A stretch of DNA of 64,000 nt from Celeribacter sp. HF31. Its GTDB lineage: Bacteria; Pseudomonadota; Alphaproteobacteria; Rhodobacterales; Rhodobacteraceae. Numbering within the stretch: the stretch's first letter is position 1; each line of letters opens with the position of its first letter. Where the stretch lies: assembly GCF_011806455.1 (NCBI RefSeq), contig NZ_JAATOT010000008.1, forward strand, positions 168,683 through 232,682, written 5' to 3'. A program made the position numbers and the translations under genes. The notes below the pieces were generated by a model. The model did not search any database. It was not told where the DNA came from and saw nothing but the letters and a program-made list of their open reading frames with translations. Shown here in pieces: positions 37,685 through 49,112 of the stretch.

Positions 37685-38826
37685 GCCTCAAGTTTTTTGT
37701 CATCGCGGGCGAACCCTCCGGCGACCGTTTGGGCGGCGCGGCGATGGCGGGTCTCAAAGCCCTGACGGATGTCGAGTTTCGCGGCGTCGGTGGCGCGGCG
37801 ATGGCGGAGCAGGGGCTCAGCTCGCAATTCCCGATGTCCGAACTGTCGCTCATGGGGATCGCGGAGATTCTGCCGAAATATTTCCACCTCAAACGCCGGA
37901 TTCGCGAAGTGGCTGAGGCCATTCTCGACTGGAACCCGGACGTGGTTTTGACCATCGACAGCCCCGATTTCTGTCTGCGCGTTGCGGATATTGTGAAATC
38001 GAAATCTGACATTCGCATTTGCCACTACGTCGCGCCGACGGTTTGGGCCTGGCGCCCCGAACGTGCGGCCAAGCTCGCGAAACGCGTGGATCAGGTTCTG
38101 GCGCTGTTTCCTTTCGAGCCGCCTTACTTTGAAAAAGAGGGGCTCAGATGCGATTTCGTTGGTCATCCGGTGGTGACCGAAGATGTCGCGACGGACACAG
38201 AGGTCGCGGCATTCCGTGCCGCGCATGACATCGGCGATGCGCCTTTGATGCTCGTTTTGCCCGGCTCGCGTCGGGGCGAGGTCACGCGTCTTGCGCCGAT
38301 CTTTGGCGAGACGCTCGCGCATTTCGCAGAGCATCACCCGGAGGCCCGTTACGTCTTGCCCATGGCGCAAAATGTCGAACCGCTGGTGCGCGAGGTGACG
38401 CAGGGCTGGAAAGTCACGCCGATTCTGATCGAGGCCACAGACAAAGCGGGCAAAGCCGCCGCCTTTCGCGCCGCCGATGTGGCGCTTGCGGCCTCTGGTA
38501 CGGTGTCCCTTGAGCTCGCGGCCAATGACACACCGATGGTTGTGGCCTATCGCATGGCCTGGCTCACCGAACAGATCGTCAAACGTAAACTGTTGATCGA
38601 CACGGTGACCTTGGTGAACTTGGTTTCTGAGACCCGTGTGGTGCCGGAATTTCTGGGCGCCGACTGCATCCCACAAAAGATCGCGGCAAGCCTGTCGCAT
38701 GTGTTGAACGCGGGCGCGGATCAACATGCAGCCCTCGCTTTGACCATGGAGCGTCTGGGCCGGGGCGCAGAAGCGCCGGGTCTGCGAGCGGCGCGGGCGA
38801 TGTTGGATGGGATGGCGGAGAAATGA
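37681..38826 (+). CDS. lpxB: Lipid-A-disaccharide synthase LpxB
   Basis: A 381-residue GT19 glycosyltransferase: FVIAGEPSGDRLGG at the N terminus, VLTIDSPDFCLRVA, the VAPTVWAWRPERA motif and LVLPGSRRGEV in the nucleotide-binding half. It joins lipid X and UDP-diacylglucosamine on the inner membrane. It overlaps both neighbours by four bases (lpxI upstream, the cytochrome c gene downstream). Confidence 0.95.
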   Translation: MSLKFFVIAGEPSGDRLGGAAMAGLKALTDVEFRGVGGAAMAEQGLSSQFPMSELSLMGIAEILPKYFHLKRRIREVAEAILDWNPDVVLTIDSPDFCLRVADIVKSKSDIRICHYVAPTVWAWRPERAAKLAKRVDQVLALFPFEPPYFEKEGLRCDFVGHPVVTEDVATDTEVAAFRAAHDIGDAPLMLVLPGSRRGEVTRLAPIFGETLAHFAEHHPEARYVLPMAQNVEPLVREVTQGWKVTPILIEATDKAGKAAAFRAADVALAASGTVSLELAANDTPMVVAYRMAWLTEQIVKRKLLIDTVTLVNLVSETRVVPEFLGADCIPQKIAASLSHVLNAGADQHAALALTMERLGRGAEAPGLRAARAMLDGMAEK

Positions 38827-39104
38827 GTATTTTCGCTGCAATGAAGACGGCCGCGCTCTGTGCCGTGGTGGGAACGCCGCTTTTTGCAGAGGATATAACA
38901 GGAGACGCCGAACACGGGGCCGTGCTCTATGCGGAAGGCTGCGCACGCTGTCATGGGGTGTCGATCGACATGGTGGTGTCGCCGGAGGACGCGCCGCGTT
39001 TGGCCACGTTTCTGGCCAGTCACAAAATTCGGTTTGATCCAAGCCGCAGTGATCAGGACAACGCCGATCTTGCGGCCTATTTGGTGAGCCTGCAGTTACG
39101 CTAA
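38823..39104 (+). CDS. Small mono-haem cytochrome c
   Basis: A 93-residue exported protein with one haem site CARCH after a signal peptide (MKTAALCAVVGTPLFA). ATG 38823 overlaps the lpxB stop; the second methionine at 38841 would give a cleaner signal peptide but has no ribosome site. The class I cytochrome c fold seems shortened; the distal ligand could be Met in SIDMVVSPED, which is unusual in position. It is co-translated with lipid A genes, for which no functional link is known. Its stop overlaps the next, convergent stop. Confidence 0.8.
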   Translation: MSIFAAMKTAALCAVVGTPLFAEDITGDAEHGAVLYAEGCARCHGVSIDMVVSPEDAPRLATFLASHKIRFDPSRSDQDNADLAAYLVSLQLR

Positions 39105-39490
39105 CGCAGCTCTGCGCGCAGCTCTTTCGTGCGGGCGCGGGTCAATTCGACCCTGCACGACCGGATCGCGATCCCTGTGCCCGAGCCACCGCCAAAGCCC
39201 GCGCCGACATAATCGCATTGCGCATCGCGGTAGGCTTCCCAAGCGGTTTGCGAGGCCTCCAAGGCGGGCAGGGCGACGACGCGCCCGGTCATTTCATCAA
39301 GCTCCTGCGCCGAGCTTTTGGCGAACTCGAGCATCATCTCCATCGCGCGGGTGGCTTTGATTTCGGTGGCGGCCACGCAATCGGCGATCTCGACCTGAGA
39401 GCCGAGATCCAACGCGCATTCCGAGGAGGCATCGGCGAGAGCCGACAGCGGAGACAGCGTCAAAAGCGCGACGAGGGCGAGGCGGTTCAT
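39101..39490 (-). CDS. LprI / DUF1311-family exported protein
   Basis: A 129-residue protein with signal peptide (MNRLALVALLTLSPLSALA). The mature part has the lysozyme-inhibitor LprI-like pattern: CALDLGSQVEIADCVAAT, AWEAYRDAQCDYVG and IRSCRVELTRART. Four conserved cysteines suggest two disulfides. It lies between mnmA (whose stop is one base away) and the convergent cytochrome gene, with which it shares overlapping stops. Confidence 0.82.
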   Translation of the reverse strand: MNRLALVALLTLSPLSALADASSECALDLGSQVEIADCVAATEIKATRAMEMMLEFAKSSAQELDEMTGRVVALPALEASQTAWEAYRDAQCDYVGAGFGGGSGTGIAIRSCRVELTRARTKELRAELR

Positions 39491-39491
39491 C

Positions 39492-40637
39492 TCAGTTGCC
39501 TTTCCAGATCCACCCGCCGCCATAGATGCGCGGGCTCTCCGGATCGTAGAACACACAGGCCTGCCCTGGCGAGACCCCTTCTTCGGCGACGACCAATTCG
39601 ACCTCGGCTTCGGTGTCCGAGATCGGGCGCACGATGGCTTCGCGCGGCGGGCGGGTGGAGCGGACTTTGACGTCCAGCACCCATTCATCGCGGGAGGTGA
39701 ACGGTTCGTCCCCCAGCCAGTTGATCTCACGCACCGGGATTTTGCGGGTGGCGAGCATGTCTTTCGGGCCGACGACGACCTGGCGGTTGTCGACATCGAG
39801 TTTCACCACATAGAGCGGATCGGCCAGCCCACCGATGCCAAGTCCGCGGCGCTGACCGATGGTGTAATGGATGACACCTTTGTGGGTGCCCAGAACATTG
39901 CCGTTGTGATCAACGATCTCGCCGGGTTCGGCAGCACCCGGGCGCAGTTTCTCGATCACCTGCGCGTAATTGCCATTGGGCACGAAACAGATGTCCTGGC
40001 TGTCGGGTTTGTCCGCCACGGAAAGCCCGTATTTCGCAGCGAGCGCGCGGGTGGCGTCTTTCGACGGCAGGTGCCCGAGTGGGAAACGCAGGTAGGACAA
40101 TTGTTCGGGCGTGGTGGAGAACAGGAAATAGCTCTGGTCGCGGTTCGCATCCGCTGCAGAGTGGAGCTCCGGACCAGTGTCGCCCATCACGCGCTGAATA
40201 TAATGCCCGGTCGCCATGCAGTCGGCGTCGAGGTCTTTCGCAGTGTTGAGCAAATCCTTGAACTTCACCCGCTCGTTGCAGCGGATGCAGGGCACGGGCG
40301 TCGCACCCGCGAGATAGCTGTCGGCGAATTCATCGATCACGGCGTCCTGAAAGATGTTCTCATAGTCGAGCACATAATGCGGAAATCCCATTTCCTCGGC
40401 CACACGCCGCGCATCGTGAATGTCACGCCCTGCGCAACAGGCGCCTTTCTTGGCCAGAGCTGCGCCGTGGTCGTAAAGCTGAAGCGTCACGCCGACCACG
40501 TCATAGCCCTCTTCGGCCAGCATGGCTGCGACGACAGACGAGTCGACGCCCCCCGACATGGCCACGACCACGCGGGTGTCTTTCGGGGCTTTTGCAAAGC
40601 CCAGGGAGTTCAGCGGGTGTGCGCCGTCGTCAAACAT
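39492..40637 (-). CDS. mnmA: tRNA-specific 2-thiouridylase MnmA
   Basis: A 381-residue enzyme with the PP-loop motif AMSGGVDSS and the two catalytic cysteines in [11 protein letters not shown] and [10 protein letters not shown]. It thiolates U34 of tRNA-Lys, -Glu and -Gln. ATG 40637 has AAAGGA upstream; an in-frame TTG two codons earlier is less likely. It diverges from sciP. Confidence 0.95.
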   Translation of the reverse strand: MFDDGAHPLNSLGFAKAPKDTRVVVAMSGGVDSSVVAAMLAEEGYDVVGVTLQLYDHGAALAKKGACCAGRDIHDARRVAEEMGFPHYVLDYENIFQDAVIDEFADSYLAGATPVPCIRCNERVKFKDLLNTAKDLDADCMATGHYIQRVMGDTGPELHSAADANRDQSYFLFSTTPEQLSYLRFPLGHLPSKDATRALAAKYGLSVADKPDSQDICFVPNGNYAQVIEKLRPGAAEPGEIVDHNGNVLGTHKGVIHYTIGQRRGLGIGGLADPLYVVKLDVDNRQVVVGPKDMLATRKIPVREINWLGDEPFTSRDEWVLDVKVRSTRPPREAIVRPISDTEAEVELVVAEEGVSPGQACVFYDPESPRIYGGGWIWKGN

Positions 40638-40764
40638 GAACAAATCCTTTCGGGAACAGACCCGCTATATAAGAAAATTCGACCTATTCTCAAGGCCCGG
40701 CTTCACCCCCCATTAAGAGGATTGAGTCACAAAGGCTGTGCAATTCAAGACGAGGGTGAGCCCC

Positions 40765-41043
40765 ATGTATCTCAAAAAAGTCGATGGCCCGCGTGCCGTT
40801 ACGCTTCCGGATGGATCTATCATGACCCGTGCCGACCTTCCGCCGAAGGAAACCCGCCGCTGGGTGGCCTCTCGCAAAGCGCTTGTGGTCAAAGGCGTGG
40901 TCTTTGGACTGATTCCCCTGACGGAAGCTCTGAAAATGTACGGATTGTCCGAAGAAGAGTTCAATTCGTGGAAAAATGCGATTTCCGAGCATGGTGAAGC
41001 GGCTTTAAAGGCCACTGCGGTGCAAAAATATAGACAACCTTGA
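40765..41043 (+). CDS. sciP: CtrA inhibitor SciP (DUF1153)
   Basis: A 92-residue helix-turn-helix protein with the SciP signature: YLKKVDGPRAVTLPDGSIMT, then LPPKETRRWVASRKALVV and GLSEEEFNSW. In Caulobacter SciP binds CtrA and blocks its action at target promoters in G1. ATG 40765, preceded by GAGGGTGAG, is preferred over an in-frame GTG 27 bases upstream. It directly precedes ctrA, an arrangement suited to coupled control. Confidence 0.92.
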   Translation: MYLKKVDGPRAVTLPDGSIMTRADLPPKETRRWVASRKALVVKGVVFGLIPLTEALKMYGLSEEEFNSWKNAISEHGEAALKATAVQKYRQP

Positions 41044-41070
41044 GTTGAAAATGCGATAAGGTTAAAACTG

Positions 41071-41085
41071 GTAACGTGTAGTTAA
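41071..41085 (+). promoter_or_regulatory. CtrA-type box upstream of ctrA
   Basis: GTAA-CGTGTAG-TTAACC differs by one base from TTAA-N7-TTAACC. It lies 75 bases before the ctrA ATG and fits feedback control by CtrA; another GGTTAAA lies ten bases upstream. Confidence 0.55.
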
Positions 41086-41160
41086 CCATTTTTGACCATC
41101 TTCCTAATGAGCGAACGCAACAAGAACACATTTGGAAGATAGCAACGGAGACCCACGGTT

Positions 41161-41880
41161 ATGCGAATTTTGCTGGTCGAAGACGATCCCACCACCTCGA
41201 AAAGCATCGAGCTGATGCTGTCTCACGCCAACCTGAACGTCTATACGACGGACCTTGGCGAAGAGGGGATCGATCTCGCGAAACTTTATGATTACGATTT
41301 GATCCTTTTGGACCTCGGCCTGCCGGATATGAACGGTCACGATGTGCTGCGCCAGTTGCGGCTGGCCCGTGTCGACACCCCGATCCTGATCCTCTCGGGC
41401 GCCGATGACACCGAGAACAAGATCAAGGGATTCGGCTTCGGCGCCGATGACTATCTGACGAAACCCTTCCATCGCGAAGAGCTTGTGGCACGTATTCACG
41501 CCATCATTCGCCGCTCCAAAGGGCATTCCCAATCCATCATCCGCACCGGCAAGATCGAGGTCAATCTCGATGCCAAAACTGTCTCCGTTGGCGGCAAGCC
41601 TGTGCATCTGACCGGCAAGGAATACCAGATGCTGGAGCTTCTCTCCCTGCGCAAGGGCACGACGCTCACCAAAGAAATGTTCCTCAACCACCTCTATGGC
41701 GGCATGGACGAGCCGGAACTCAAGATCATCGACGTCTTCATCTGCAAGCTTCGCAAGAAACTCGCCAATGCGACCGACGGTGAGAACTACATCGAAACCG
41801 TCTGGGGCCGTGGCTATGTGCTGCGCGATCCGGAACCGGGCAGCGGCCATGGTGATGAACAGATCGCGATTGGTGCCTGA
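41161..41880 (+). CDS. ctrA: Cell-cycle response regulator CtrA
   Basis: A 239-residue OmpR-type regulator: receiver domain with phospho-acceptor Asp51 ([13 protein letters not shown]) and Lys in YLTKPF, and a winged-helix DNA-binding domain ending [15 protein letters not shown]. The pattern, including [20 protein letters not shown], is that of CtrA, which in Rhodobacterales controls motility, chemotaxis, gene-transfer-agent and cyclic di-GMP genes. The order sciP-ctrA-ligA-recG is found here. The C-terminal ends in IGA rather than the Ala-Ala degradation tag of Caulobacter CtrA. Confidence 0.96.
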   Translation: MRILLVEDDPTTSKSIELMLSHANLNVYTTDLGEEGIDLAKLYDYDLILLDLGLPDMNGHDVLRQLRLARVDTPILILSGADDTENKIKGFGFGADDYLTKPFHREELVARIHAIIRRSKGHSQSIIRTGKIEVNLDAKTVSVGGKPVHLTGKEYQMLELLSLRKGTTLTKEMFLNHLYGGMDEPELKIIDVFICKLRKKLANATDGENYIETVWGRGYVLRDPEPGSGHGDEQIAIGA

Positions 41881-42006
41881 CACTGGCCTGACACTGGCCT
41901 AAAATTTTTGTAGCCGGCGACCTCTACGCCGCCGGTCTGTACGCGTCGAGGTGTTTTTTCCTCTCACTTTTCCAACCCGTGGATATCTGACTGGACCTCC
42001 CCGTAC

Positions 42007-44189
<2,183 letters not shown>

Positions 44190-44193
44190 TCCG

Positions 44194-46287
44194 ATGAGCT
44201 CGGGGCGTCCGGATATCCTCTTTCCGCTCTTTGCCGGGCTTGAAACCCTGGCTGGGATTGGTCCGAAAACGGCCAAACTCCTGCCGGCGCTGGCGGTCGA
44301 ACGTCCGCGCGATCTTTTGTTCACCCTGCCCAATGCGGTTGTGGATCGTCGGAGGCGCGACAGCCTTCGCGAGGTCTCACCCGGGATGATCGCCACGGTC
44401 GAAGTCACCGTGCTGCGTCACCAACCGCCCGCGCGCAAAGGTCTGCCGTATCGCGTGATCGTTGAAGATCGCGAGATCGCTTTTCAGGTCGTTTTTTTCC
44501 GCGGCGCCCCGAAATGGATCGAAGCGCAATTGCCCGTGGGCGAGCGGCGTTTGCTGTCGGGCAAGGTCGAGATGTATGACGGCCAATATCAGATGCCGCA
44601 CCCGGATTATATCCTGCCGTCGGAGGAGGCCGATGATCTCCCCGGTTTTGAGCCGGTCTATCCGCTGACGGCGGGGGTGACCCAGAAAACCATGGCCAAG
44701 GCGAGTTCCGCGGCGCTGGAATTGGTGCCCGATTTGCAGGAATGGATCGATCCGGCGTTGAAGGCCCGCGAAACTTGGCCCGACTTCAACGCAGCTTTGG
44801 CGCAGGCGCATCGCCCGCTGTCGCAAAACGAGATCACCCCCACAAGTGCCGCGCGGCAAAGGTTGGCCTATGACGAGCTGTTCGCGCATCAGGTGACGCT
44901 GGCTTTGGCCCGCGCCCGTGTCCGGCGGGGCAAGGGGCGGGTGAATGAAGGCGACGGTGCGTTGCGAAGCAAGGTCTTGAAAAGCCTGCCATATCGCCCG
45001 ACCGGCGCGCAGGTCCGCGCGATGGATGAAATCGCAACGGATATGGCCGCCCCACAGCGGATGAACCGGCTGTTGATGGGCGATGTCGGGTCCGGCAAGA
45101 CCTTGGTCGCTTTGTTTGCGCTTTTGGTCGCGGTTGAAACGGGCGGGCAGGGTGTCATGATGGCGCCGACGGAAATCCTCGCGCGTCAACATCTTGAGGG
45201 GCTCAAGCCTCTGGCCGAGGCTGCGGGTGTGGTGTTGGAATTGTTGACCGGGCGTGACAAAGGTCGTTCGCGGGCGGAGAAGCTGGCGGCGTTGAAACGT
45301 GGGGACATCCACATCCTTGTCGGTACCCATGCGGTGTTTCAGGACGATGTGGAATTTCACGATCTGCGCCTGTCGATCATTGACGAACAACACCGCTTCG
45401 GAGTCACGCAGCGTCTGGCCTTGGCGCGAAAGGGCGAGGCGGTGGACGTGCTGGTGATGACGGCAACGCCGATCCCGCGCTCGCTGTCGTTGGCGCATTA
45501 CGGGGATATGGATGTCTCCGTTCTGGACGAAAAACCGCCCGGGCGTACGCCGGTCAAGACGGCGCTGAGTTCCATTGAACGGATCGACGAAGTCGTGGGG
45601 CATCTGAAAGGCGCGATTGCGCAGGGGCGGCAGGCCTATTGGGTCTGTCCGCTGGTCGAAGAGAGCGAAGTCGTGGACATGATGGCCGCAGAAGAGCGGT
45701 TCAAAACGCTGCGCGCCGCTTTTGGCGAGGGTCATGTCGGCTTGGTGCATGGTCAGATGGCGGCCGAAGACAAGGACCGGACCATGGCGGATTTCGCCGC
45801 CGGGCGGCTGTCGGTTCTGGTCGCCACAACGGTGATCGAGGTGGGGGTCAATGTTCCCAATGCATCGATCATGGTGATCGAGCGGGCGGAACATTTCGGC
45901 CTGGCTCAGCTGCACCAGCTTCGCGGACGGGTGGGGCGCGGGGATGTCGCCTCGACCTGTTTGTTGTTGTACAAACCGCCTTTGACGGAGACCGGCCGGC
46001 GGCGGTTGGAGATTTTGCGTGAGACCGAAGACGGGTTTCGCATTGCCGAGGAAGATCTGGCGATGCGCGGGGCGGGCGATGTCTTGGGCACGGCGCAATC
46101 GGGACTACCGCGGTTTCGGGTCGCCGATCTGGAGCGTCAATCGGCGTTGATGGCGCTGGCGCAATCGGATGCGCGGAAACTGCTGCATGACGATCCGACG
46201 TTGAAAACGGATCGGGGGGAGCACGTGCGTGTTCTTCTTTGGCTGATGGGCAAAGACGAAGCAATCCGTTTGATTTCAGTGGGTTAA
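44194..46287 (+). CDS. recG: ATP-dependent DNA helicase RecG
   Basis: A 697-residue helicase: N-terminal wedge OB domain, Walker A GDVGSGKT, the DEQH motif in IIDEQHRFGV, TATPIPRS, and the C-terminal QLHQLRGRVGRG and late TRG-type region. It remodels stalled forks and Holliday junctions. It starts four bases after the ligA stop, so it is probably co-transcribed. Confidence 0.96.
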   Translation: MSSGRPDILFPLFAGLETLAGIGPKTAKLLPALAVERPRDLLFTLPNAVVDRRRRDSLREVSPGMIATVEVTVLRHQPPARKGLPYRVIVEDREIAFQVVFFRGAPKWIEAQLPVGERRLLSGKVEMYDGQYQMPHPDYILPSEEADDLPGFEPVYPLTAGVTQKTMAKASSAALELVPDLQEWIDPALKARETWPDFNAALAQAHRPLSQNEITPTSAARQRLAYDELFAHQVTLALARARVRRGKGRVNEGDGALRSKVLKSLPYRPTGAQVRAMDEIATDMAAPQRMNRLLMGDVGSGKTLVALFALLVAVETGGQGVMMAPTEILARQHLEGLKPLAEAAGVVLELLTGRDKGRSRAEKLAALKRGDIHILVGTHAVFQDDVEFHDLRLSIIDEQHRFGVTQRLALARKGEAVDVLVMTATPIPRSLSLAHYGDMDVSVLDEKPPGRTPVKTALSSIERIDEVVGHLKGAIAQGRQAYWVCPLVEESEVVDMMAAEERFKTLRAAFGEGHVGLVHGQMAAEDKDRTMADFAAGRLSVLVATTVIEVGVNVPNASIMVIERAEHFGLAQLHQLRGRVGRGDVASTCLLLYKPPLTETGRRRLEILRETEDGFRIAEEDLAMRGAGDVLGTAQSGLPRFRVADLERQSALMALAQSDARKLLHDDPTLKTDRGEHVRVLLWLMGKDEAIRLISVG

Positions 46288-46409
46288 GATACGTCCTCGT
46301 GTGACGTTCTCACTTTCGTTCGCAAATGTTCTTAAAAAGTTCTTTACAGGTGGCGCAAGATATGAGAACAAATTAGCAACAAGTCATTAACCATACTGGT
46401 GAGGATGCT

Positions 46410-46532
46410 ATGATCAAAGACCTGAAATCTGTTGTTGCCCGCTCCCAAGCGACGCTGTTCGAAGATATGTTGGGTGCCGTTGCTCTCCTGGTGATCCTTG
46501 TCGGCGGGCTGACGCTTCCCGCTCTGGTATAA
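46410..46532 (+). CDS. 40-residue membrane protein
   Basis: A very short gene: MIKDLKSVVARSQATLFEDM is a charged N terminus and the following segment GAVALLVILVGGLTLPAL is one transmembrane helix. A GAGG site lies five bases before ATG 46410. The next structure downstream is a strong terminator at 46695. I recall similar about 40-residue hydrophobic proteins in Rhodobacterales but know no function. A TTAACC half-site for CtrA lies 19 bases upstream of the ATG, too close and too degenerate to claim. Confidence 0.65.
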   Translation: MIKDLKSVVARSQATLFEDMLGAVALLVILVGGLTLPALV

Positions 46533-46694
46533 GGCCTCCCTGGTCTCCGTTTTTTCTGTTTCTGCCTGCGATCTGACCCCGACACACTTGGTTTTCTAAG
46601 AGCATTGTCTGACGCTTTACCTGTTCCTGTCAGATGTGGCGCCCTCAACCGCCATCACGCCCTCATCCCCTCGTGTGATATCAGATCATGCCTG

Positions 46695-46728
46695 CCGCCG
46701 CCTTCTTTCGAAGTGCGGCGGTTTTTTT
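46695..46728 (+). terminator. Strong plus-strand terminator
   Basis: CCGCCGC-CTTC closes on GAAG-T-GCGGCGG (one bulged T) and seven T follow. It ends the transcript of the 40-residue gene. Its T tract abuts the stop of the convergent chemoreceptor gene. Confidence 0.85.
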
Positions 46729-48134
46729 CAAAAGGTATAGCCGAGGCGCAAGCCGCCCCAATGTTGGCCATCGACAAAGATCGGCGCCGAAAGGTCTTTC
46801 ATCATCACGAATTTTCCGGCGCCCATGTCGCGGCGATAGACCTGCAACAGGAAAGGCTCTGTGTTGCGCCCGGCCTTCAGCCCCACACGGTCATTGAACA
46901 TGCGCCGGTTGCGGGAATTGGCGGCGTTCCAGGCCGGATCTTTGCCCTGGGGCTGCGAGAATTTCTTGTTGTGGGTCGGCAGATAGCCATTCGGGTCAAT
47001 CGCGACACAGAACACGACTTTCGGATCGAAGGCCAGCATCGCCTCCTGCACAGCGGGCAGGACCTCATCCGTAAAGCCTGTGAACCGCGCCATATGCTGC
47101 GCCGGATCGGTGCCCGCCAGTGGTGTATAGGTGCGGTCAAACAGATCGGCGCGGCTGATCCGCCCGTTTTTGATACCTGTCGTGAAGAGATCGGAAACCT
47201 GAGCCGCGGCCTCCTGGACACGTGAAATAAACCCCTGATCTTCACTGGCCCCGCCCAAAGCCACGGTGGTCTGAAAAATCGTCTCCGAAGTGTCGATAAG
47301 TTTCTCCACGCGCGTATTGGCGACATGGATGCCGTCCGCCGTGCCGCGCGCGGATTTGCCGATCTCGTCGAATGCCGGTTGAAAGGCCTCGACAGCCTGT
47401 TGCACCTTGTCGGCCTCCGCCTCCATCACACGGGTTGCGCCATGGGTTTCCTGAACGCCCTGCGCGATTTCCGTCAGCGCCCGGTCGGCCTCAACGGAGG
47501 ATTCGATCACATGGCTTGCGTCATTGGAGACACCAGAGGCCTCCTCTCGCAGGCGCCCGACCCAAGACGACAGGGTTTCGATATTTTCCTCGATGCCCTC
47601 GGCGGCACGGGCTGTTTTTTGCGACAGCTCATTGATGGCCTCGGCCACCACACCAAAGCCGCGGCCACTGTCGCCCGCGCGCGCGGCCTCGATCTTGGCA
47701 TTGATGGCGAGGATATTCACTTGACGGGCAATGTCAGCGATATTGGCATTGTTGTCCTCAACCGCTTCAAGAGAGGTCGCGACACGCTCCATCCGCGCCG
47801 CAAGTTCTTTGACCCAGGAGGCGACGGTTTGCGATTTTTGTCCGGTTTCACGCACGAAAGCCACCGATCCCTCGACCCGCTCAAGGGTCCGGCTCGTGAT
47901 ATCCGTGACCCGGCCCAAGGCATCTCGCACGGCGCCATTGGCAGTCATCACCTCGGAGGCAGAGGTTTGCACGCGCCCAAGGACGGAAAGCTGTCTCTGG
48001 GATTGTTGATCGACACTGTCGAGAAAGCCCGCGATATCGACCACTTCGAACCCAAGACGGCCGGCATATTCAGCCAGCTTTGTCATACGCGGATCTGTCG
48101 ACTGCGCGTCTGTAAATTCAGGATTTGGAATCAT
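46728..48134 (-). CDS. Soluble methyl-accepting chemotaxis-like protein
   Basis: A 468-residue protein without transmembrane helices. Residues about 20-290 form an MCP signalling coiled coil with hairpin tip motif ADIARQVNILAINAKIEAARAGDSGRGFGVVA. Residues about 290-468 form a sensory-like domain ending VDGQHWGGLRLGYTF, so the order is signalling domain first and sensor last. It should signal to CheA from the cytoplasm. A GGAGGAG ribosome site precedes ATG 48134, and a near-consensus CtrA box lies 40 bases upstream, matching known CtrA control of chemotaxis in this order. Confidence 0.87.
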   Translation of the reverse strand: MIPNPEFTDAQSTDPRMTKLAEYAGRLGFEVVDIAGFLDSVDQQSQRQLSVLGRVQTSASEVMTANGAVRDALGRVTDITSRTLERVEGSVAFVRETGQKSQTVASWVKELAARMERVATSLEAVEDNNANIADIARQVNILAINAKIEAARAGDSGRGFGVVAEAINELSQKTARAAEGIEENIETLSSWVGRLREEASGVSNDASHVIESSVEADRALTEIAQGVQETHGATRVMEAEADKVQQAVEAFQPAFDEIGKSARGTADGIHVANTRVEKLIDTSETIFQTTVALGGASEDQGFISRVQEAAAQVSDLFTTGIKNGRISRADLFDRTYTPLAGTDPAQHMARFTGFTDEVLPAVQEAMLAFDPKVVFCVAIDPNGYLPTHNKKFSQPQGKDPAWNAANSRNRRMFNDRVGLKAGRNTEPFLLQVYRRDMGAGKFVMMKDLSAPIFVDGQHWGGLRLGYTF

Positions 48135-48174
48135 GCGCTCCTCCGATTTGATCGGAATCTTTACGCATCATGTC

Positions 48175-48189
48175 TTACAGGAGAGTTAA
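48175..48189 (-). promoter_or_regulatory. CtrA-type box upstream of the chemoreceptor gene
   Basis: Read on the minus strand: TTAA-CTCTCCT-GTAAG, one mismatch in the second half-site. The near edge is 40 bases from ATG 48134, the same as at the RTX gene. Confidence 0.6.
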
Positions 48190-48205
48190 GGAGCGCTTGA
48201 AAGCC

Positions 48206-48661
48206 TTATGTTCGCTGGCTCTTCAGCTCTTCAAACCCGCGACACGTGGCGCGCAGCGCCAGGAGAATGGAATCGTGCCGATTCTTGAAATCGCGGGCGG
48301 GTAGGAGGGCTTCGAACCCCTCAAAGGGCTCGGACGGCACGGGGCCGTTGTCCTTGAGAAAGGCGGTCATTTCATCGCGCGCGCGGAGGATCTCCGACTC
48401 TGTGCGGCCAAGGACATGACGCCCGAGCACGGAGGCAGACGCCTGACCCAAGGCACAGGCTTTCACGTCCTGCGCGAACCGCGTGATGCGCCCGTCCTCG
48501 ACATCCATGTCGATGGTGACGGTGGAACCACAGAGCGGCGCACGTTCCTTGATCGACACCATCGGCGCCTCCAACCGCCCGGTCAGCGGAATGTCCGCGG
48601 CCAGCGCCAGAAGCGTGCCGGAATAGAGCTGCGCGAGCTCCGTGGGGGATTGTGTGGACAT
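48206..48661 (-). CDS. IscU/NifU-like iron-sulfur cluster scaffold protein
   Basis: A 151-residue protein with the cysteines expected of the NifU_N fold: APLCGSTVTIDMDV, DVKACALGQASASV and a third at ALRATCRGFE. It would carry nascent Fe-S clusters in the cytoplasm. ATG 48661 has AAAGG upstream; a longer frame exists but would overlap the divergent hisI promoter. No other suf or isc genes are near. Confidence 0.82.
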   Translation of the reverse strand: MSTQSPTELAQLYSGTLLALAADIPLTGRLEAPMVSIKERAPLCGSTVTIDMDVEDGRITRFAQDVKACALGQASASVLGRHVLGRTESEILRARDEMTAFLKDNGPVPSEPFEGFEALLPARDFKNRHDSILLALRATCRGFEELKSQRT

Positions 48662-48725
48662 GGTTTGCCTTTCAGGATCGGAGCCCATAGATAGGGCAAA
48701 CACCCGCACTTGGAAAGGACGGACC

Positions 48726-49106
48726 ATGTGTTCCGAGGAGAGTTTTGGCACCTTCGATGCCGCCCGTTTGAAATACGATGACAAGGGGCTGATCCCGGTG
48801 ATCGCGCAGGATCATGACACCCATGAGGTGCTCATGATGGCCTGGATGAACGAAGAGGCGGTGAAAAAGACGTTGGAGAGCGGCAAGGTGACCTATTGGT
48901 CTCGCTCGCGTCAGGCGTTCTGGGTCAAGGGAGAGACCTCCGGCCATCTGCAAAAACTGGTCGATTTCCGCTATGATTGCGACAGCGATTGCATTCTCGT
49001 TCTGGTCGATCAAACCGGCCCCGCGTGTCACACCAACCGTCGGTCGTGCTTTTACCGTGCGGTGCGGGATGGCGAGGCGGTTGAGCTTATGACGCCAATG
49101 GGCTGA
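48726..49106 (+). CDS. hisI: Phosphoribosyl-AMP cyclohydrolase
   Basis: A 126-residue enzyme with the HisI core: VLMMAWMNEEA, WSRSRQAFWVKGETSG, the metal-binding YDCDSDCILVLVDQTG and ACHTNRRSCF. It opens the purine ring of PR-AMP in histidine synthesis. It lacks a fused HisE domain. ATG 48726 follows GGAAAGGACGG. Confidence 0.94.
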   Translation: MCSEESFGTFDAARLKYDDKGLIPVIAQDHDTHEVLMMAWMNEEAVKKTLESGKVTYWSRSRQAFWVKGETSGHLQKLVDFRYDCDSDCILVLVDQTGPACHTNRRSCFYRAVRDGEAVELMTPMG

Positions 49107-49112
49107 CAGGAT

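Noticed and set aside
46376..46390. Possible CtrA box before the 40-residue gene
   Set aside because: GCAA-N7-TTAACC has two mismatches in one half-site and lies only 19 bases from the ATG, unlike the other boxes.
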